The notes under the pieces were generated by a model. It was not told the origin of the DNA. It did no database searches and worked only from the letters and a program-made list of their open reading frames with translations. This document shows positions 44,308 to 52,480 of a DNA stretch of 64,000 nucleotides, piece after piece (position 1 is the first letter of the stretch; the number at the start of each line of letters is the position of its first letter). Made by a program: the position numbers and the translations under genes. Source of the DNA: Sphingomonadales bacterium (GTDB lineage: Bacteria; Pseudomonadota; Alphaproteobacteria; Sphingomonadales; Sphingomonadaceae); assembly GCA_016714795.1 (NCBI GenBank), contig JADKCA010000001.1, positions 620,001 through 684,000 on the forward strand. The letters are read 5' to 3'.

Positions 44308-45066
44308 GTGCTGAGTGTCATTCCCTTGCCGGGGCTTCCGCTGATCGGCGCGGGGGATGATCTGGTCGCCCTGATTTCTTCCGCCATGAAACAGGCGTCG
44401 CTTTCCTTTCAGGATGGCGACGTTCTGGTTGTGGCGCAGAAGATCGTCTCCAAGTCAGAAGGGCGGATAGTGCAACTGGCCTCTGTCTCGCCCGGCGCAG
44501 AGGCGCAGGCGCTTGCCAAGCGCACGGGCAAGGACGCTGCCTTGTGCCAGCTTATTCTTGATGAAGCGCAGGAGGTCGTTCGAACCGCGCCGAACCTTGT
44601 GATCGTGCGCAACCGGCAGGGCGTGGTGCTCGCCAATGCCGGCATCGACGCTTCGAACGTTGCCCATCCGGACGACGCATCCTGCGTTCTGCTCTGGCCG
44701 ATTGATCCCGATGCCAGCGCACAGCGGCTACGCGCGGCGCTCCAGCCGGGTGGGCAGCATCTGTCAGTGATCATTTCAGACAGTTTGGGCCGGGCGTGGC
44801 GCATGGGCACGCTGGGCACAGCGATTGGTGTTGCCGGAATGGTGCCGCTGCGGGACCAATGCGGAGAGTCTGACCTGTTTGGCCGCACGCTGATGGCGAC
44901 GGTCACGGGTGTGGCGGACGAGATTGCGGCGGCCGCCTCTCTGGTGATCGGCGAAGGCGGGGAGGGGGTTCCCGCTGCACTTGTGCGCGGTGCCCGTTAC
45001 ATCCGCTCCGAAGGCGCGGGCCTTGGCCCCATGATCCGCAATGCCCAACAGGATCTGTTCCGGTAA
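44308..45066 (+). CDS. cofE: F420-0:gamma-glutamyl ligase
   Basis: CofE adds glutamate residues to F420-0 using GTP. The 252-residue product shows the family segments VVAQKIVSKSEGRIV, ILDEAQEVVR, NRQGVVLANAGIDASN, ISDSLGRAWRMGTLGTAIGVAGM and FGRTLMATVTGVADEIAAAASLV. It has no fused nitroreductase domain, unlike the actinobacterial FbiB. The start is a GTG (VLSVIPLPGLP). It follows the FMN enzyme by 23 bases and is the first of three F420 genes; cofC is next after 77 bases. Confidence 0.92.
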   Translation: MLSVIPLPGLPLIGAGDDLVALISSAMKQASLSFQDGDVLVVAQKIVSKSEGRIVQLASVSPGAEAQALAKRTGKDAALCQLILDEAQEVVRTAPNLVIVRNRQGVVLANAGIDASNVAHPDDASCVLLWPIDPDASAQRLRAALQPGGQHLSVIISDSLGRAWRMGTLGTAIGVAGMVPLRDQCGESDLFGRTLMATVTGVADEIAAAASLVIGEGGEGVPAALVRGARYIRSEGAGLGPMIRNAQQDLFR

Positions 45067-45143
45067 CGGCCCGCCTCCGTGTGCGGTTGTGGACTGGCCA
45101 TGGGCACGCCATAGGAGGATTTCGGGAATCGGACGGAATTTGA

Positions 45144-45797
45144 ATGGACTCGCACGGGAATAGCAAAGGCGCGCAGGTGACGGTGGTGATCGCGGTGCGC
45201 GGCGGTGCGGACGCCAAATCGCGCCTTCGCCCTGTGCTGGGGAAAGCCGGATGCAGCGCGCTGGTTGGCGCAATGCTGGGCGATATGGTGGCCGCGCTGC
45301 AATCCAGCGCAACAGTGGGCCGGATCATTGTAGTGACGCCAACACCTGAGCTGGCCAACGGCCTGGGCGTTGAAATTCTGGCCGATCCGCAGCAGGGCGG
45401 CATCAACGCGGCCTTCGCTCATGCGAACCGGATCATATCCGGCCCGGCCCTTCACCTTCCTGGCGACCTTCCGGAACTGGATGCAGCATCCATTGATGCT
45501 CTAGTGAGCAGGTTCAGGCCGGGGGCCGTCGTGCTGGTTCCTTCCATAACCGATGGTGGCACCGGGGCTCTTCTGGTGGACGCTGCTGGGGTGGAAATGT
45601 TTGCATTCGGCCCCGACAGTCTGGAGCGGCATTGCGCAGCAGCGCGGGCCTTGTCACTGGTTCCGGCCATTGTTGAAAACGTTGCGCTGACCCATGATCT
45701 GGATCGCCCGGAGCAATTGGCGCGAGCTGCGCAATTTGGCGGGCCGCGCACGCGCGCCTTGCTGGCGGAGCTGTTGCCTGAAAGGCAGGCCGCATGA
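45144..45797 (+). CDS. cofC: 2-phospholactate-type guanylyltransferase
   Basis: CofC activates 2-phospholactate, or phosphoenolpyruvate or 3-phosphoglycerate in some bacteria, as a GDP derivative for F420 side-chain synthesis. The 217-residue protein has the N-terminal nucleotide-binding region VVIAVRGGADAKSRLRPVLG, GGINAAFAHAN and LPGDLPELDAASI. Its size and place between cofE and fbiC support the call. Which C3 acid is used cannot be told. The stop overlaps the fbiC start (ATGA). Confidence 0.9.
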   Translation: MDSHGNSKGAQVTVVIAVRGGADAKSRLRPVLGKAGCSALVGAMLGDMVAALQSSATVGRIIVVTPTPELANGLGVEILADPQQGGINAAFAHANRIISGPALHLPGDLPELDAASIDALVSRFRPGAVVLVPSITDGGTGALLVDAAGVEMFAFGPDSLERHCAAARALSLVPAIVENVALTHDLDRPEQLARAAQFGGPRTRALLAELLPERQAA

Positions 45798-48100
45798 ACG
45801 ACGTTGCACTTCGCACGCATCTCATGGCGATGCCGCTGGATCAGTTGATGGCGGAAGCCGGCGCGCTGCGCGATGCAGCAGGTAGTCCTTTGCTCACTTA
45901 CTCGCGCAAGCTGTTCATTCCGCTCACCCGTTTGTGTCGCGATGTCTGTGCCTATTGCACCTTCGCGACTGCCCCGCGAGACCTGCCCGCCCCCTATATG
46001 ACGCCGGACGAAGTGATGACGCTGGTTGCGCAAGGGCGTGCGGCAGGCTGTGCTGAGGCGCTGATCACCTTGGGAGACAAGCCGGAGGATCGCTATGCCG
46101 TGGCGCGGGCGGCGCTGGAGAGCATGGGCCACGCCAGCACGATCGACTATGTGGAGGCGATGGCCGGGCGCATCCTCCATGAAACCGGGATGCTGCCGCA
46201 CATCAATGCCGGTGTGTTGGACTATGATGACTATGTCCGCCTGCGCCGCGTCTCCGCCTCGATGGGGCTGATGCTGGAAAGCACGTCGCGGCGTCTGCTG
46301 GAAAAGGGGATGCCGCACCATGGCAGCCCGGACAAAGACCCCGATGTCCGCATCGCCTCCATTGCAGCGGCGGGGCGGGCAGGGGTGCCCTTCACCACCG
46401 GCCTGCTCATCGGCATTGGCGAGACGCGCGCAGAGCGGCTGGATGCGCTGTTAACGATCCGCGATTTGCATCGCGAGCATGGCCATGTTCAGGAAGTCAT
46501 CATCCAGAATTTCCGCGCCAAGGCGGATACGCGCATGGCCAATTCAGTTGAGCCCTCCGAAGACGAACTGCTCTGGACGCTCGCAGCGGCACGGCTGATT
46601 CTGGGCGCAGAAATGGGGATTCAGTCCCCGCCCAATCTCAATCCGGGGCGGACGTTGGCGCTGATCAAGGCCGGGCTGAGCGATTGGGGTGGCATTTCCC
46701 CCGTCACCATCGATCATGTGAACCCCGAAGCCCCGTGGCCAGAGATTGACGATCTGGCGCTTGAGTGCGACCGGGCGGGCAAGGTGCTGGCGGGGCGGCT
46801 GACCATCTATCCCGCCTTTGCACAGGATGCGGAGCGCTGGCTGGACGCGGATGTCGGCAAGGCCGTGATGCGGCTGAGCGATTCCAGCGCGCTGCATCGG
46901 CAGGACAAGTGGTGCCCCGGCTCAACCCGCGCAGTGCCGGGCGATGCTGTGAAGCCGTTGCGCGGGGAAGCGCCCTTCGGGCTGGTGCGCCGTGATGTGG
47001 ATGCGGCATTGCTGGCCGCGGCGCGTGGCGAGTCCCTGTCCGAGGATGCCATCGCCACATTGCTCGAAGCGCGGGGCGAAGAAGCGCATGAGATTGTGCG
47101 CATGGCGGACGCGCTGCGTCGCGACCTGTGCGGAGACACGGTGACGTATGTCATCAACCGCAACATCAATTACACCAACATCTGTTCATACGCGTGCAGC
47201 TTTTGCGCCTTTTCCAAAAGCTCGGCCAAGGCCGGGTATCGCGACACGCCCTATCTGATGGACATGGATCAACTGGCGGAGCAAGTCCGCGAGGCCGCCG
47301 CGCGCAGGGCGAGCGAAGTCTGCCTGCAAGGCGGCATCCACCCGGCTTTCACCGGGGAAACTTATCGTGAGATCGTGCGGACGGTGAAACGCATGGAGCC
47401 ATCCATGCACGTCCATGCCTTCTCTCCGCTGGAAGTCTCGCACGGGGCCTCCACACTGGGTCTGTCCACACTCGATTATCTGGTGATGCTCAAGGCGGAG
47501 GGACTGGGTTCCTTGCCCGGCACGGCAGCGGAAATATTGGACGATGACATCCGCGCGCAGATCTGCCCGGACAAATTGAACACGGCGGAGTGGCTAGCCG
47601 TCATCCGCGATGCGCATCGCAATGGCATCCGCACCACGGCAACCATCATGTTCGGCCATCTGGAGCGACCCATCCATCAGGCGCGGCACATCGCCGCTAT
47701 CCGCGCGCTCCAGCTGGAAACGGGTGGCTTCACGGAATTCGTGCCCTTGCCTTTCGTTCATATGGAATCGCCCATGTTCAAGCGCGGGCAAGCGCGGATG
47801 GGGCCGACCTGGCGGGAAACGCTGCTGCTCCACGCAGTGGCCCGCATCGCGCTGCACGGCGCCATCGGCTCGATCCAGACCAGTTGGGTGAAGCTGGGTG
47901 CAGAAGGGGCCGCGGCCTGTCTGTCTGCCGGGTGCAATGATCTGGGGGGCGTGCTGATGAACGAGTCCATCAGCCGTGCTGCGGGCGCGGCCCATGGCCA
48001 GGAAATGAGCGTGGACGGGCTGGAGCGGATTGCGGCGCTGGCGGGGAGGCCGCTCGAGCGGCGGACGACGTTGTATGACCGGGTTGAAGTGGTTTCCTGA
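45794..48100 (+). CDS. fbiC: FO synthase, fused CofG-CofH (FbiC)
   Basis: FbiC joins the radical-SAM enzymes CofG and CofH, which build the deazaflavin FO from tyrosine and 5-amino-6-ribitylaminouracil. The 768-residue product has two CxxxCxxC cluster motifs: residues C48-C52-C55 (CRDVCAYC) and C464-C468-C471 (CSYACSFC), one in each half, in CofG then CofH order. INYTNICSYACSFCAF and QGGIHPAFTGETY are CofH-like. The single fused gene is the form known in actinobacteria and in some proteobacteria. It ends the long plus-strand run. Confidence 0.95.
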   Translation: MNDVALRTHLMAMPLDQLMAEAGALRDAAGSPLLTYSRKLFIPLTRLCRDVCAYCTFATAPRDLPAPYMTPDEVMTLVAQGRAAGCAEALITLGDKPEDRYAVARAALESMGHASTIDYVEAMAGRILHETGMLPHINAGVLDYDDYVRLRRVSASMGLMLESTSRRLLEKGMPHHGSPDKDPDVRIASIAAAGRAGVPFTTGLLIGIGETRAERLDALLTIRDLHREHGHVQEVIIQNFRAKADTRMANSVEPSEDELLWTLAAARLILGAEMGIQSPPNLNPGRTLALIKAGLSDWGGISPVTIDHVNPEAPWPEIDDLALECDRAGKVLAGRLTIYPAFAQDAERWLDADVGKAVMRLSDSSALHRQDKWCPGSTRAVPGDAVKPLRGEAPFGLVRRDVDAALLAAARGESLSEDAIATLLEARGEEAHEIVRMADALRRDLCGDTVTYVINRNINYTNICSYACSFCAFSKSSAKAGYRDTPYLMDMDQLAEQVREAAARRASEVCLQGGIHPAFTGETYREIVRTVKRMEPSMHVHAFSPLEVSHGASTLGLSTLDYLVMLKAEGLGSLPGTAAEILDDDIRAQICPDKLNTAEWLAVIRDAHRNGIRTTATIMFGHLERPIHQARHIAAIRALQLETGGFTEFVPLPFVHMESPMFKRGQARMGPTWRETLLLHAVARIALHGAIGSIQTSWVKLGAEGAAACLSAGCNDLGGVLMNESISRAAGAAHGQEMSVDGLERIAALAGRPLERRTTLYDRVEVVS

Positions 48101-48115
48101 AAATCAGTACACACT

Positions 48116-48237
48116 CACCGTTCGTCCTGAGTAGGGACTGAGCGGATGCGAACGCCCATATCGAAGGACTACCCTTCGATATGCCGCTTCAACCTTCGCA
48201 ATGTTCCGGTTTCAGCGGCTATTCAGGGCGAACGGTG
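48116..48237. repeat. REP doublet with strong central hairpin (convergent terminator)
   Basis: CACCGTTCGTCCTGA (48116-48130) is nearly the reverse complement of TTCAGGGCGAACGGTG (48222-48237). In the centre, ATATCGAAGG (48158-48167) pairs perfectly with CCTTCGATAT (48173-48182). The element fills the spacer between convergent fbiC and the decahaem gene. The CGTTCGTCCTGA motif resembles the sphingomonad repeat that ends in TGTCGAAGG. Confidence 0.75.
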
Positions 48238-48244
48238 TTTTACC

Positions 48245-51200
48245 TTACCGCCCCGCCCGATAGTCATCCCAGCTCGGCGTATCGCTCACCTTATACAGCG
48301 CGCCAGAGCCCTTCAGCTTGAACAGGCGCTCCATTTCGGGCCGGGTGAAGGGGCGCGAGCCAACGCGGCCGAAGATGGCCATCTGCCCACCGGTTTCATC
48401 CACACCGCGATCCCGGTCCAGCCCCTTGGACACAGAAAGCGCCGCGCTGGGCGTTGTGGCCCAAGCGATCAATTGCGGGCGCGGTTCCGGCGCAAAGCCA
48501 TAGAAATTGCGCTGGCTTTCCGGGCTGGTGATCTGGAGCACCTTCATTCCGTTCCGGCCATCGGCAACATAGCCAATGGCGGAAGCGTTAGTGGACGCAA
48601 TCACGACATCTTCAACATCGTTCATCGTGCCGCCAAACGTCTCTTTGACCAGGATGGTGGGGGAAAGCGGCTTTGTGATGTTGACGATGACCAGCCCCTG
48701 CTGCTTGCCCGCCACATAGGCGTAAGTGCGGGCGAGGTAGAGTTTGCGGGCATTTGCTAACGGCACGGTCGCTTCGGGCCGCGCGATCGGCTGGCGCATG
48801 TCGGTGATGTCGAACAGCTTGAGGCCGTCCGCATCCGTCACCCATATATAGCGGAACTGCACGGCAGAAGCGCGGGCATCGTTGAGCGGCAGTTGGGCTG
48901 TCAGCACCGGTTTCAACGGATCAGTGAGGTCCACCACGGCCAAGCCGACATCGGTGGTCACATAGGCAATGCTGCCCGCCAGCGTCACATGCCGCGCGCC
49001 CTTCAGCGCATTGTCCGGATTGAACGTCACCGCCCGTTTGAAGAAATTGTTGCGGAACTCGCCATCGGCCAGCGTGTCGATGTCGACCAGGATCAGCCCT
49101 TCAACGCTATCTGAGACCACTGCATAGCGGTAAATCTCGTGCATCTTCTGCTCCATGTTCTGGGGCAGATTCTCGGTGATGTTCTTGTTGCGGGCATAGC
49201 TGATCGGCTGCGTCGTGGCGAGCGCGACGCAAGTGGCGTTGGACGACTTGACCTGCGTGTCATGCCCCAGCGGAGAGAAGGGCGCGGTGACGATCCGTTC
49301 GGAAACGCCCTTGTTTGCAATGGAGGCCACATCATAGGCACGGAACCCGCCCTTGCCTTCGGCGACGAACAGATATTCTCCGCGCAATTGCACGCAGCTT
49401 GCCGCACCCGCGGTGCCCTGCGTGATCTTGTAAAATTGCTCGGTATGCTGCGTTTCGCCGCTGCCATTCTTGTCGAAAATCTTGCCGCGCGTCCAGTTGA
49501 TCAGCTCGCGCTTGTTGGTCTCGACATGCGCCTTGTACCAATCGGGATAGGCATAGCGGTGGAGGTAGGAACCGATGACGGCTTGCGGCTCTTCCCATTC
49601 GGTCACGCGCGTCGCTTGGAGGCCGTTCTCAAGGCCGGTCCATGCGTGCAGGCCAAGGAAGTTTACATAGTTGGTGCCGAGCAGCAGCGTCTGCGCCATC
49701 AGGGCGTTATTATCTTCCTTGTCAGACAGATGGCAGTCCGTGCAGGTTTTGGTCTCATTGGTCCGCACTGTGTGCGGGAAGTGCGGCGCGAACGCCTGAC
49801 TGGAATAACCCGCCGCTGAAATTGGCGGCTGCTGGATGTAGATGCGTTCGCGGTTGACGTTGGTGGAGGACAGCACCAGCGCGGAGGTAGAGCGGATCGG
49901 CGCGATCAACCCCAGCTTCTTGCCAGTCTCGTCGGTTTCCTTGCCAGTTTTGGTAAAGCCATGGCGGCCGAGGTGGAACATCTCATCGCGCGCAACCTGC
50001 GGGTTGTAGGTCGCGTAATTGCGCGTTTCCTTGTCATCATAATGATGCCGCTTGGTCTTCCAGTTCGCCTCGATCGGCAAGTGGCAGCCACCGCAGGATG
50101 TCGTCCAGCTCAGATGGCAGGTGAAGCAGGTCATGCTGTCATCGCCGTGCGAGCGGTCTTCCTTGGCCACACCCGGCCCCCACGCGATCTTGCCGCCGGA
50201 CAGGCCCGTCAGCTTGGCGCGCGCCGCCTTCATATTGAAGTTGGGATTAGCGCGATCCACACTGTCCTTGACGAGACTGACCTTCCATTCAAGGTTCGGA
50301 TCAACGATGGACCGCTGGATCAGCACACGGTTGCCGCTGGCGTCATAATACCATTCAAACCGGCGCTTGCCGTCTGCATTGCGCAGCAGCGAGAGGTTGG
50401 TGCCATTAGGGCGCGCGGCGGGGCCGGACGTCATCAGATTGGGATAGTCATCGGCTGTGCCGTGGCAATCCTTGCAGCCAATCTCCACCGCATTGGCCAC
50501 TTCGGTATAGATATAGCCATTGCCGTGGCTATCCTGCGCAAAGTGGCAATCCGCGCATTGCAGGCCCTTTTCGGCGTGGATGTCCATCATATGGACGGAC
50601 TTGCCGGGATTGGTGCCCACGGGCACGAATTTGCCTTCGCCTGCCTTGCGCCATTTCTCTGGATCATCCGGATCGACGATGTTCTTCGGATCCGGATTGG
50701 CAACATTGCCTTCCGCATCGAGCAGATTGCCTTCGCGGTCGCGCTTCAGGATGGCGCGGAAGTTCCAGCCATGGCCGTGATAATCCGCAAATTGCGTGTC
50801 TTTCAGCGCCGGATTCAGGTCATAGACGTTGCGCAGCATCTCCACATCAGACCAGAGCCCGCGCGCGGCGGCAGCTTCCGGGTTGCGGTCATTGGCTTTG
50901 CGGACTTCGGCAGCAGTCGGGTAACGCTGCTTCTTGAACTTTTCCTGATACTCCTTCTCGCTCATCCAGCTGGGCTTGGGGGCCTTGTTTTCAGGACCGG
51001 GCCACAGGAAGGGTGCATCAGACTCATAGTCCCACATGGTGTAACCCAGATAGGTGTTCAGGAAGATGTTGGGCTGGTGCATGTGGCAATTCATGCACTG
51101 CGCCGTGGGGATCGCCTTGGTGAAGGCATGCTTGACCGGATGGCCGCGCTCTTCGGGGCGGTCATCGGTGCCTTCCGCAAAAGTCAGTTGACCTTCTGCG

Positions 51201-52477
51201 GCGTGGGGCGTGTCGTGTGCCGCGGCATGAGGCTTGGCAGCCGCATGGTCATCGCCATGCTCGCCATGGCCCTTGCGCGCGCCTTCCATCAACGGTGCGA
51301 TGGTCGGGTCAGCCGTCGCAGTCTGGCCATCGCGGCCATATTGCGCCCAGGTCAGGCTATGGCGCGGCTCGCGGTCATTGGCATAGACGACATGACAGCC
51401 CGCGCAGCCGGAAGAGCGATAGTCACCTGGCTGGTCATTGGTGCCCATGAACCACATGAACGGATCGTTGAGCCGCGTCTTGTGGATGTTGATGACCGGA
51501 ATGGCGACGCGCAGGCCGGTGGCGAGCCCGCGATTGGATTGCTTCAGGTCAGGCCGTCCCGGCTCTTCCATGCGCTGGATTGAGCCGGTGGGGTTGGGCA
51601 GGCCCACTTCGGCGAACTGCGTGTTGATGGTGCGGCCGCCGCGCTCAAACACGCGGAAAATGTCACCCGGCTTGATCGTGTGCCAAGTGGGCAGCGGGTA
51701 AAGGATCGGTTGCGCGCCTTTGGCCACTTCTTCGGGCGACAATTTGGCAGGTGGGCAGGGCGAGACAAAGCTCTTCTTGCTCGGGTCCGCTACGGTGCGA
51801 TCACCGGGAGAAATCACGCAGGCTGGTTCGCCGGTGCGTGTATAGGCTTCGCCCAGCGCATAGTTTTTCAGCGGCACAATGCCGTTATTGTAACCCGCGC
51901 CGCCCCACAGCATCGCGCCGGTGGACATGATCGAGCGTTCAGCCGCTTCGATGATGTTCAGATGGCACGCGCCGCAACTCTCGCGCGCCACGCGATAATC
52001 TGACGGGTTGACGAAGCGGATGAACTCCGGCGCTTCCTTGTTGAGGAGTGTGAAAGCATGCTTAGGATTGGCGGAGCTTGGCCAATTCCACTCACCGGGA
52101 TAGCGCGGCAGAACATGGGCCTTACGCAGCAGATCGGTATAGCTGGGATCACCCGGCTTTAGGCGGTCATCCGTCAACGCAATTTTGGCATTGCCGCCAT
52201 GGCAGTCGGTGCAACCGAGAACCACGGCGGGGCTGGCGTGCATGTCTGCCTCATCGCTGGCCGCGTGGCACGATTTGCAGCCGCCGCTCTTGGCCTCGGC
52301 CTCGTCCGCGCCTTGTTCATAGGGGGCAGGGGGCGCGAAAACGGCGGAATAGTCATGCTTTTGGGGCTTCTCGCCTTCAGAGGCGATCAGGATGCCACCT
52401 GCCGCGCCAAGGCCGAGCAATCCTGCAACCAGCAGGCCCAGCGGTTTCCGCAACAAGGAGGGGGAAATCCAGCGCAT
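48245..52477 (-). CDS. Large decahaem cytochrome c with LVIVD-repeat domain
   Basis: The 1410-residue protein has an N-terminal hydrophobic anchor or signal (residues 12-32). Ten CxxCH motifs follow between residue 67 and about 920: CKSCH, CTDCH, CGACH, CAGCH, CMNCH, CADCH, CKDCH, CFTCH, CGGCH, CTDCH. The last 300-odd residues hold repeats of the LVIVD kind (VGLAVVDLTDPLKP, DGLKLFDITDM, GLVIVNITKP), a likely beta-propeller. Such proteins are found at the outer face of membranes. It starts three bases after the barrel gene stop and is the last gene of the operon. Its role is probably long-range electron transfer at or across the outer membrane (inference). Confidence 0.9.
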   Translation of the reverse strand: MRWISPSLLRKPLGLLVAGLLGLGAAGGILIASEGEKPQKHDYSAVFAPPAPYEQGADEAEAKSGGCKSCHAASDEADMHASPAVVLGCTDCHGGNAKIALTDDRLKPGDPSYTDLLRKAHVLPRYPGEWNWPSSANPKHAFTLLNKEAPEFIRFVNPSDYRVARESCGACHLNIIEAAERSIMSTGAMLWGGAGYNNGIVPLKNYALGEAYTRTGEPACVISPGDRTVADPSKKSFVSPCPPAKLSPEEVAKGAQPILYPLPTWHTIKPGDIFRVFERGGRTINTQFAEVGLPNPTGSIQRMEEPGRPDLKQSNRGLATGLRVAIPVINIHKTRLNDPFMWFMGTNDQPGDYRSSGCAGCHVVYANDREPRHSLTWAQYGRDGQTATADPTIAPLMEGARKGHGEHGDDHAAAKPHAAAHDTPHAAEGQLTFAEGTDDRPEERGHPVKHAFTKAIPTAQCMNCHMHQPNIFLNTYLGYTMWDYESDAPFLWPGPENKAPKPSWMSEKEYQEKFKKQRYPTAAEVRKANDRNPEAAAARGLWSDVEMLRNVYDLNPALKDTQFADYHGHGWNFRAILKRDREGNLLDAEGNVANPDPKNIVDPDDPEKWRKAGEGKFVPVGTNPGKSVHMMDIHAEKGLQCADCHFAQDSHGNGYIYTEVANAVEIGCKDCHGTADDYPNLMTSGPAARPNGTNLSLLRNADGKRRFEWYYDASGNRVLIQRSIVDPNLEWKVSLVKDSVDRANPNFNMKAARAKLTGLSGGKIAWGPGVAKEDRSHGDDSMTCFTCHLSWTTSCGGCHLPIEANWKTKRHHYDDKETRNYATYNPQVARDEMFHLGRHGFTKTGKETDETGKKLGLIAPIRSTSALVLSSTNVNRERIYIQQPPISAAGYSSQAFAPHFPHTVRTNETKTCTDCHLSDKEDNNALMAQTLLLGTNYVNFLGLHAWTGLENGLQATRVTEWEEPQAVIGSYLHRYAYPDWYKAHVETNKRELINWTRGKIFDKNGSGETQHTEQFYKITQGTAGAASCVQLRGEYLFVAEGKGGFRAYDVASIANKGVSERIVTAPFSPLGHDTQVKSSNATCVALATTQPISYARNKNITENLPQNMEQKMHEIYRYAVVSDSVEGLILVDIDTLADGEFRNNFFKRAVTFNPDNALKGARHVTLAGSIAYVTTDVGLAVVDLTDPLKPVLTAQLPLNDARASAVQFRYIWVTDADGLKLFDITDMRQPIARPEATVPLANARKLYLARTYAYVAGKQQGLVIVNITKPLSPTILVKETFGGTMNDVEDVVIASTNASAIGYVADGRNGMKVLQITSPESQRNFYGFAPEPRPQLIAWATTPSAALSVSKGLDRDRGVDETGGQMAIFGRVGSRPFTRPEMERLFKLKGSGALYKVSDTPSWDDYRAGR

Positions 52478-52480
52478 GGA

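Noticed and set aside
49961..51583. A 540-codon plus-strand frame inside the decahaem gene.
   Set aside because: It lies antisense to ten CxxCH motifs that fix the true frame; no domain is seen in the plus-strand product.
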